The notes under the pieces: model-generated
What the model saw: only the letters and a program-made list of their open reading frames with translations
Told to the model about the DNA's origin: nothing
The model's database searches: none
In this document: one piece after another, positions 56,880-64,000 of the stretch
Position numbering within the stretch: position 1 is the first letter of the stretch
How the letters are laid out: each line of letters starts with the position of its first letter
Position numbers and translations under genes: made by a program
Assembly (NCBI GenBank): GCA_007644065.1
Contig: VJWN01000011.1
Span: 372,001-436,000 of the forward strand
DNA from: Margaritispora aquatica
Lineage: Eukaryota > Ascomycota > Leotiomycetes > Helotiales > Discinellaceae
Length of the DNA: 64,000 bases
Direction of reading: 5' to 3'

Positions 56880-57828
56880 ATGATAACCTCAATGTCAGGT
56901 TTGGGAAGGAGGTCAAATTTGCATCGCGACATCGAGGCTAGTTGTCTATACGTACATGGGCAAGGTAGCATCTATTGCTATCGTAATGCTCTGATTCGTT
57001 TTCGTCCTCACATGGTGCGGGGTGTGTTCAAGAGGCACGCACAGTATGTAGGGTTCAGAGATAAGTCACGTCTTTTAGAACTTTGCGAATCAGAGCGACC
57101 AGTTCTATCAACATCTGAAATAGTCGGTGTTAGATGCCAAACTTTATACAATTCAAGGCCAATCTCTCTGCTCTGATATACTACTCTCTTCCGTCACACC
57201 TTTTGAAGATGGACCCAATATCAATAGCGGCTCGTTCGGTGGCGTCCTTTTGTTCCAGAAGCCTCCCATCTCAAAGCGCAAAAGCCCCGTCTCCCAATTG
57301 AGATGCAAAAATTTGCGATCCCAACCAGCAAACGGGGCGACATCCTCTTCCACGCATCGAAGTTGGTTGCCGCGACTCCCAGCCTGAGAACCTGGGATGT
57401 TGAAATCTTGGAACCTACGCCCCTTTTTCACGCCACCAACGCCTCGCTTGCGTGCCTGGCAGCAATTTCCCGGGTTAAATGCAGACGGTGAGTGCAAAAG
57501 ACGCAGCCAAGCAGTCACAAACGTCCGAGAACACCAGACGAGAAGAACGTGGCGTATCTCCTCGGTGCTTCAAGATTCAGGCACGTGGAACAAATGGTGG
57601 AAGCCAACCTGGAGTGGCTGATACTTCGCTCGATAACTTTGCAACACGAGAGAGCATCGGCTAAAGGATAGAACTCCTTTCTTGGAATCAAGCTACTGAA
57701 GCCCCCCGCGAAAGTCAACATCAAGTTCTTGACTTACCCATATAAACACTATGGGCCCCACTCAATGGGTCTCGCTCGGATGCTATCCTCATTCACCTCG
57801 TCGCTCTTTTTGAATACTACTCGTCGCA

Positions 57829-59246
57829 ATGGCAGATACTTCTGGTGTGGTATTAGCCCACGATAATCTGTCCGTGTTGGCAGTCACGTTGATTTTGATC
57901 TTTCCTGCTGTCGCTACAGTCTTCTTGGGTCTGAGGGTTTACAGTCGAACATTGACACGCACATTCGCTGCAGGTAAGCGATAATGGAAGGATAGTGGAA
58001 AGATAGGGATAGCAACTAACTGTTTACACAGATGATTTGGTTATTGGAATCGCGGGTGTATGTCGAACTTACCCAGCTGGCTCTGCAGTTCACTTGATTA
58101 ACCTGCTGTTATAGGTGCTTTATTGGGGATTTACATTCGCTTCGTACAAGTGTGAGTGAAGGTCGCTTCAAGCTGGCCAGTAATGCGAAATTGACAACTT
58201 CTCTTAGTGATCAAGATAATGTATATTGGATATCATGTTTGGGACATACCTCCCGATATGCAAATGATACTTGGTCTCAAATATGGCTATGCGGTAAGCA
58301 ACTTTCTCCTGTCGACTTGACTTTACACATGAAACTGACATCCTTCGCAGAGCGAACTTCTCTACAACCCAATCCTCGCGTTGGTCAAGACATCGATTCT
58401 GCTCTTCCTCTACCGCCTCACAGGTCAAAAGATTGCCGTCCAGCGGTCGATTGTGGCGATTTTGATCTTTAACGGAATCATGATGGTCACCACCTTCCTC
58501 CTGACGGCCCTCCAATGTCTGCCCATCCAAGCCAACTGGGACAAAGCCGGCAATCCAGGCGCGAAGTGTCTCAACTTCGCAGACTTCGTGACTGGAACTG
58601 CGTGCGTTTCGGTGCTGACGGATATTTTGGTCTTGTTGCTACCTACCTGGATCGTGTACGATCTTAAGATCCAAAGGAAGCAGAAGCTGATTCTCATTGG
58701 GATTTTGTCTTTTGGTCTCGTGTAAGTCTGCCGCATTTTTCGCATTCAACTTCACATACCGTATTCCACACTGCGCAGCCGCTAACCCACCTCAACAGCA
58801 CCGTCATCGTAGGCATAATCCGCGTCATCCTCCTCGACGGCTACGATCGCCACCCATCCGCCGACTTCACCTACTCAGTGCTATATTGCCTCTCGACGTT
58901 CGAAATCGGGCTCTCGTTTATCGCGGCGTGCGCGCCCGCCCTAAAACCCATCATCACGAAGATCATGCCCAAGATCTTCAAGACGACCGCCAACTCGGGG
59001 CGATACTACAACCATGCTACGGGCGGGAAGCAGAGCGTCATGAACTCCAAGGGCTTTCAGCTCGAGCAGGTCACGCGGCGGACCGAGGTCAATCAGACGA
59101 CGATTGCGGGTGGGGATAGGGATGATTTGGATGGGTTTGAGTTTGGGGATAAGGATAAGAAGGATGGTATTGTGTTGACTACGAAGACGGAGGTGCGGTG
59201 GGACGAGACTGGACGGAGGGGGACGAGTACGGAGAGTTTGGTCTAG
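57829..59246 (+). CDS. PTH11/rhodopsin-like fungal 7TM integral membrane protein
   Basis: Six exons: 57829-57973, 58032-58057, 58115-58151, 58208-58293, 58351-58721, 58799-59246. They give 370 residues. Exons 2 and 3 are only 26 and 37 nt. Seven hydrophobic segments are visible, beginning with LAVTLILIFPAVATVFLGLRVYSR and DDLVIGIAGVLYWGFTF. Family hallmarks of the fungal rhodopsin-like/PTH11 set are ELLYNPILALVKTSILLFLYRL, CLNFADFVTGTACVSVLTDI, LVLLLPTWIVYDLKIQRKQK and FEIGLSFIAACAPALKPII. The C-terminal tail is cytoplasmic, charged and Thr/Asp-rich. No N-terminal CFEM domain is present. Such proteins are candidate receptors for surface or nutrient cues; ligand and signalling partner are unknown. 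Confidence 0.88.
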
Positions 59247-60746
59247 ATCGACATTTTGCTTGGTTGCTTTGGTTATGGTAACGAAGGAATGAGAGCTTCT
59301 GATCCTTCCAGTCGCATTGATTGCGGGGAAATAGATTGAGTCCTCATTCACTAAATTCCTCGAAGCGGAGATCATCTCCTCAGACCAAAGCACGCAGATC
59401 AATTTGTTCTTCATAATCAATTTTTAGAAAAATGTAAAATTCTGTCTGTAACTTCTAGAGCATTCATCATTGATTGAGAAAAAACATCAAAGAACTTAGA
59501 AAGAGACATGGTCAAGCCGAATGCTTTGTAAAACGATGTTGGCGTGGCGAGATCATGCGTCCGACGAAACGACTCCCTTTGTTATCATTTTGCATTTGCT
59601 TTTGTTTTGTGGAAGTCAAGACTTGTTCCAGACAAACTAGATCTATGCTATGAAGATAGCGATACTTCTTTGTAAACTATAACCTAACATAGATGGTGAG
59701 GCGGATGACACAAGCATGCCTTCTGCTGCGATACCTTCAATGGAGAGAAGGTGGTGAAGAAAGAGTCTCGCTTCGCATTCGGTTATTTAAGGGGGCTTAC
59801 ATATACTACAATGCAACGTCTGCTGTTGTGTGGCAACAAGTCAATGGATTTCTAAGTCATGAGAAAGAACACGGAAGTTTGCACGTTTTTAGACGATGGG
59901 AAATCACTAGTGATATTATGTAAAGATCCCAATGTGATGTTGAAATTCGTCTTTAGTTACTTAAGTAGTGAAATAGGGCATGGCTTCAACAGTAAGATTT
60001 ATTTAGGTACTTCCTTACCTTAAGCGACAATTGAATAATCACTCCTCGTTCACTTTCGTTCATATTCATTCTACCTTAGGTTGTGTATTCATCCCAAGTT
60101 CAGGTGACTAGTCACTACATCGCCGTCGTCGCAACTAGGGAACCGACCGCTCTCAGCCTTGTCCTGTTGCTGCAACCAAGAAGTTCATGTCTCGACAAAC
60201 CATCCACTTGACTGCACGCTTATGTTTATGTTCCGCAACGACCTCAACAAGACGACCTACATAAACAAATTTCGCGCACACAGCGTATAGCACATAGCGA
60301 GTTGCGTTTCACAGTCATTTCGCGCAGTCCTCTACGTTCTCCCTTCTTCTTCAAACCAATCTTGTGCTTTTGCTTTCTGCGTGGGCAGCAAGTCAGACAT
60401 TAGATCGTTAACCTAAATCCGAATTCGAATTCGTCTTCTTCAATCGATCTACAGCACACAACCACACATCATTTGCGCTCCTGACGTGACCTCTTCTGCA
60501 CAACTCTTTGGGGTTATTCCTGCGCCGCCATAGATCAAGACTTTCAATTCATCTATTCTCGCCCACGAGGTAGCGAAGTAGCGAAGTAGCGATAGCTACA
60601 TCAACCGATTGATACCGAATTCGTACTCGAACTTTACGACATCTCCTTGCACACTTCACTAAACACACGTCAACACGCTTTCTACAGGTCCGCGATTCTT
60701 GTCATCGTCGAAACAGTATCCGAGAATCTAAACCCAAACCATCGCC
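59247..60746. other. 1.5-kb intergenic region
   Basis: 3' flank of the receptor and a long C/A-rich promoter or leader for the next plus-strand gene. A short GTAGCGAA triplication lies near 60570-60593. No gene seen. Confidence 0.6.
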
Positions 60747-62545
60747 ATGGCTAGATCCAAGAAACCAAACCGACCCAAAGGCACCAAACCCAAGGTCGTT
60801 CGACTCGCGCGAAGCAACCCCACTTCATCCGACTCAGAGGCAACTCCAACCATCGATCTAAATCCATCTACCAACACCGAAGCCCGCGAAACATACGGTA
60901 CCTACCGCTCCGGCCCCATCAGCGACGCCTTCCACAGCAACGAAAACGAGGACGGCACTATCATAGCAGCACGCAACAAGGACGAACTCGACATGGAAGC
61001 CCTGAAGCAGAAATTCCCCGGCCTGCGCATCACGCGCGAACACCCGGGCCTCATGATCTTCACCAACTTCGACGGATCTACATCTGAATCTGCAAGTGTT
61101 GGCCAGCGCGAGCGGATGCACGAGCTCACGCAGATGATCAAGACGGCGTTGAAGATCGGAGGTCCGTTTACTGGCTCGTCTGCAGCTGCCGAGGAGGACG
61201 GGCGCGAACTGCTAGAGGGAGAGTACCGCATCACTGAAATCAAGGATAGTGACGACGACACTGATGACGATGATGATAACATGTTCGTCGGCGCCGTCTC
61301 TGACCTGCTCAATCCAGCCGAAGTGATCATGCCTAGAGCCTGTGACACTGCCTTCCAATCACTGGACCGTTACATCCGGGTTCTCTTTGAAGACGCCGCC
61401 CCTCACAAACGCCGCACCCTCGCGAGCTATGCCTGGGAACGCATCTGGTGCGCGGTGGACAGCCAGAGCTTCGTCCTCCCGGCCGAGATCTTCGCGCCTC
61501 AGAAGTTGATTTGCTGGGACTTCTGGCAGAACGTGCTGGGTTTCGTGATGGTGCTTGCTGCGTCCAGGGGGGAAGCTGGTAGTATTCTGAATTGGTGCCA
61601 GTCTAATCCGACCGTTGCGGAGATTGCAGCTGCGCGGAAGATTGACATGCGTGATCGCTGGTCTGGTCGCGTCAAGGGCAGGAGGAATGCGTATGCGGAG
61701 ATACAGAACTTCGCGCGCGGGAAAGACCTCAGTGGTTCGGCGGGAATGGAAGTGTTTCGGTCTTTGCGCAAGCTGGAGAGGAAGGAGGAGAAACTCGGTA
61801 TTCGGGAGGCATTTATCTGGGCTATCTTCGACATGAAGGTTGAGCAGAAGACGACGGTGATGGGGGTTAAGATCGTCGATGTATCATTGCTGAAGTTCGC
61901 CGAGGGTGGTTTTGATCTTACGGAGAAGTATGAGTCGTTTGAGCATGGCTGTATTTTTTGCGTTGGACCTGAGGGCTTTAGGATGTGGCAGGGTTGGGGT
62001 CGAGTTGGTCAAAAGCTAGATGAGTGGACTGGCGACGAGATTGATTTGGAACAGTGGATTAGAGGTGGTGGCGCGCAGCTGGCAACATTCGAAGAGGGTT
62101 TCCGTAGAATTGAGGCCATAGAAGACCTTGTGAGACTTAGGGTATGTTCTCGTTCTTTTCTGCGTTTCCTTTTATAAATGTGCTCTGCTGACGGTGCGAA
62201 TAGGGCCAACGATGGGATGACGGACGTTATCTAGCATATAAGCTTGCTTTCAATATTGATCTGAAGGAGCTCTGTGGCAAGGGAAAGCGCCGCAAGCCAC
62301 TGTTTCCTTACTTCGATGCTTGGGTCGATATCCGGATGCTTAGAAATTTTAAGATTGAGCATATTTGCAAATTCGAATTCGAAAGCGAGAGCGATCTTGA
62401 ATCCCAGAGCCAGGAAGCTACTGGTAGCACGGAGTTTAGTGGTGGGGAGCAGACTGATGGCAACGAGGAGGGTAGAGCTAAAGAAGCAGCAGAGGCTGAG
62501 CACAAGAGTGCGAACGTTGATGGCATTGAGCTGTCGTTAGAGTAA
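60747..62545 (+). CDS. Hypothetical protein, family not recognised
   Basis: Exons 60747-62141 and 62204-62545 (62-nt intron GTATGT...AATAG) give 578 residues. The ATG sits in CATCGCCATGG. The first 20 residues are strongly basic (ARSKKPNRPKGTKPKVVRLA), a possible nuclear signal. An acidic run DSDDDTDDDDDN lies near residue 170. The middle is rich in Trp and aromatic residues and looks globular (YAWERIWCAVDSQSFVLPAE, KLICWDFWQNVLGFVMVLAA, HGCIFCVGPEGFRMWQGWGR). The C-terminal 50 residues are acidic and Glu-rich. I see no signal peptide, membrane span or catalytic motif. Codon use and the clean intron support a real gene. Function unknown. Confidence 0.8.
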
Positions 62546-63092
62546 GGGGCCCATTGCATAGCCGAGAATTACTCACAGAGCGCATACATATGAATCCACA
62601 AATATCTTGTAAATATTGCAACTCAGGAAGGTCTTTCGACAAGTACTTGAGAATTACCTGGCAACGTAACTCTTCCAAATAATATTAACTGTACTCAGCT
62701 CAACAGTACATTCTCTCGAATATCTAGCAGAAGGTCGAGAGTGGGTTGCATTCTTGAAAAAAAATCGACGTGAAAGTCTAGTAATGGACCTCTATCCCAA
62801 TAGGAAGTTATGTCCACTTGGATCTTGCTAAGATTCACCGAGTGTGGTTCAATTTGAGAAATGGCATGCCGCAGGAGCATTCATGAAATGATCCAAGATG
62901 AGGAGCCATAATAGTATTGCTCCATTCATTACTCTCTGTGCTCGAATTAATTTATCAATACATGCATGCAATGCATTTCCCCTTTTCCCAATGCCATGCC
63001 GCCCTGAAAGACGCCCTCCCTAATGCCCAAAACTTACAAGAAAGACACTCCAATCAACCGAGGCACCGATGCCCAGCCTCGCCATGGAAAAT
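62546..63092. other. Convergent spacer before ERG24
   Basis: Two 3' flanks. No gene, repeat or RNA gene seen. Confidence 0.6.
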
Positions 63093-64000
63093 CTAATAAA
63101 TTCCAGGAATGATTCTGGAGCGGACAACATCTGTATATCTCTTCCAATCGTCGCCATACTTGCGAAGACACTTCTGCTCATCTCTTCGCTCACGGTGGAT
63201 GAGGAGAACCGCAAAGTATACGATGTAGAAGTAGGTCAAGATCATGCCATAGCCCTTGGCAGCACCCTGCACAACTTCGGTATGGACAGATGGGCCCTTA
63301 TAGATGAATGAGCCATCCGCAAGAGATTGTCCAGCAGCAGGTGCAACAGAGCTATGTTGAATCATATAGCCAGCAATACCAGTTGGGAGGCAGTATGCCC
63401 ATGATTGGATCCAGTCACCAAAGTAGTTGATGTGACGAGCAGTACCCCACCAGCCGGAGACGAGAAGCTTGGAACCCGACTTTGTCTCGATATACTTGAG
63501 GTGTGCAACTCTGGGGTCGTTAGGGTTGTTGCGGAAGCGGTTCTTCTCGTTGTTGGAGCTACGGAAGATGTAGTATCCAAGACCAAGCACAGACAATACA
63601 CCCGCGCTTCCGTAAAGTCCAAGCGACAGGGGATAGACGGAAAGGTAACGGGCTTGAAGAGAATAGGTGAAGGGAACCCAAACGAGATCACCAAACGCAA
63701 GCATAAATCCGAAGCCATCTGTTGTGATATCCATAGTCGTGAGAATTGCCGTCTCCATCCAGAAAGAGTCGAGGACATACAGCGTTTGGAAGATAGTGAT
63801 GAGGACGATGCTGTCTGTGACATATCCGTAGGTCTTGTATTGGTGAGCAATACAGGTCAAATCCATCAAAACCCAACCCAGCATTCCTGGTCGCAGTTCA
63901 CACCATTCCTTAATGTCAATTTCGCCCAGGAGTGGAAGAGTAATTCGAGGATTCAATTCGCGACCGATAAACCAGTCGTAGAGCATGTTTCCAGAGTGTC
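63093..64000 (-). CDS. ERG24: Delta14-sterol reductase Erg24, 5' part cut by window edge
   Basis: Role: NADPH-dependent C-14 sterol reductase of ergosterol synthesis in the ER, acting after Erg11 and a target of morpholine-type fungicides (family knowledge). About 302 C-terminal residues are present; the frame is open to base 64000, reading HSGN before MLYDWFIGRELNPRI, so the ATG at 63986 is internal. Family motifs are GRELNPR, LRPGMLGWVLMD, YVTDSI, TTMDITTDGFGFMLAFGDLV, WVPFTYSLQARYL, LGYYIFRSSN, LVSGWWGTARHINYFGDW and RDEQKCLRKYGDDW. These separate it from Erg4, which has a different block at the TTDGFGFML position. The normal motif has RHPNY; here it is RHINY. The segment between YCLPTG and ILTYFYIVYFA is about 45 residues longer than I recall for most Erg24 proteins, with several Gly/Ala. 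No intron occurs in the visible part. Confidence 0.9.
   Translation of the reverse strand, partial: HSGNMLYDWFIGRELNPRITLPLLGEIDIKEWCELRPGMLGWVLMDLTCIAHQYKTYGYVTDSIVLITIFQTLYVLDSFWMETAILTTMDITTDGFGFMLAFGDLVWVPFTYSLQARYLSVYPLSLGLYGSAGVLSVLGLGYYIFRSSNNEKNRFRNNPNDPRVAHLKYIETKSGSKLLVSGWWGTARHINYFGDWIQSWAYCLPTGIAGYMIQHSSVAPAAGQSLADGSFIYKGPSVHTEVVQGAAKGYGMILTYFYIVYFAVLLIHRERRDEQKCLRKYGDDWKRYTDVVRSRIIPGIY

Larger units (their letters stand above)
55419..57828. other. 2.4-kb microsatellite-rich divergent spacer
   Basis: Promoters of the BBE oxidase (minus) and the 7TM receptor (plus). A TATATAAG element near 55612 lies about 200 bases upstream of the BBE start, and CATATAAACAC near 57740 lies about 90 bases upstream of the receptor ATG. 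Five simple repeats are listed separately. No gene seen. Confidence 0.6.

Overview
The window reads as nuclear DNA of a filamentous ascomycete (Pezizomycotina). The coding regions carry short GT-AG introns (about 43-150 nt, mostly 45-75) with CTAAC/CTAAT-like branch points. The gene set includes typical fungal families: Nto1, Gpc1, Erg24, a GH55 glucanase, a PTH11-type receptor, and DUF7580 and C2H2/TPR proteins. I cannot name the species; a leotiomycete-like fungus would fit, but that is inference. Eighteen protein genes (two cut by the window edges) and one tRNA gene are supported. For the spliced genes I joined exons by hand and checked that the summed coding length keeps one open frame.

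Layout. 0-4.7 kb: dynactin p62 (cut at the left edge) and a conserved fungal protein of unknown role, both on the minus strand. 4.7-9.4 kb: a long gene-poor stretch with possible remains of a decayed spliced gene. 9.4-15.3 kb: the NuA3 scaffold Nto1 and a zinc alcohol dehydrogenase. 15.3-22.8 kb: gene-poor flanks around a secreted GH55 exo-beta-1,3-glucanase, with one broken minus-strand coding relic near 21.5 kb. 22.8-32.7 kb: an accessory-looking block with a CorA-like membrane protein, a cytochrome P450 whose 3' end looks frameshifted, a DUF7580 protein, and a divergently placed C2H2 zinc-finger protein that ends in a decayed TPR remnant and an unrecognised C-terminus. An AT-rich tract follows it. 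33.7-43.4 kb: core genes SMC1 (cohesin), GPC1 (glycerophosphocholine acyltransferase) and CDH1/FZR1 (APC/C activator). 45.5-55.4 kb: three secreted carbohydrate-active candidates, GH32 invertase-like, GH3 beta-glucosidase and a BBE-type FAD oxidase, with an intron-containing tRNA-Glu between the first two. 55.4-64 kb: a microsatellite-rich spacer, a PTH11/rhodopsin-like 7TM protein, an unrecognised 578-residue protein, and ERG24 (cut at the right edge).

Working together. Most neighbours are unrelated housekeeping genes. Two groupings may be functional: the 45.5-55.4 kb secreted sugar-enzyme group, and the DUF7580 / zinc-finger-TPR divergent pair, whose domains recur in fungal NLR-like and allorecognition gene families. 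I did not find a convincing new multi-gene system. The most unusual features are the chimeric zinc-finger protein, the P450 3' end and the decayed loci at 5.3-7.9 and 21.2-21.9 kb.
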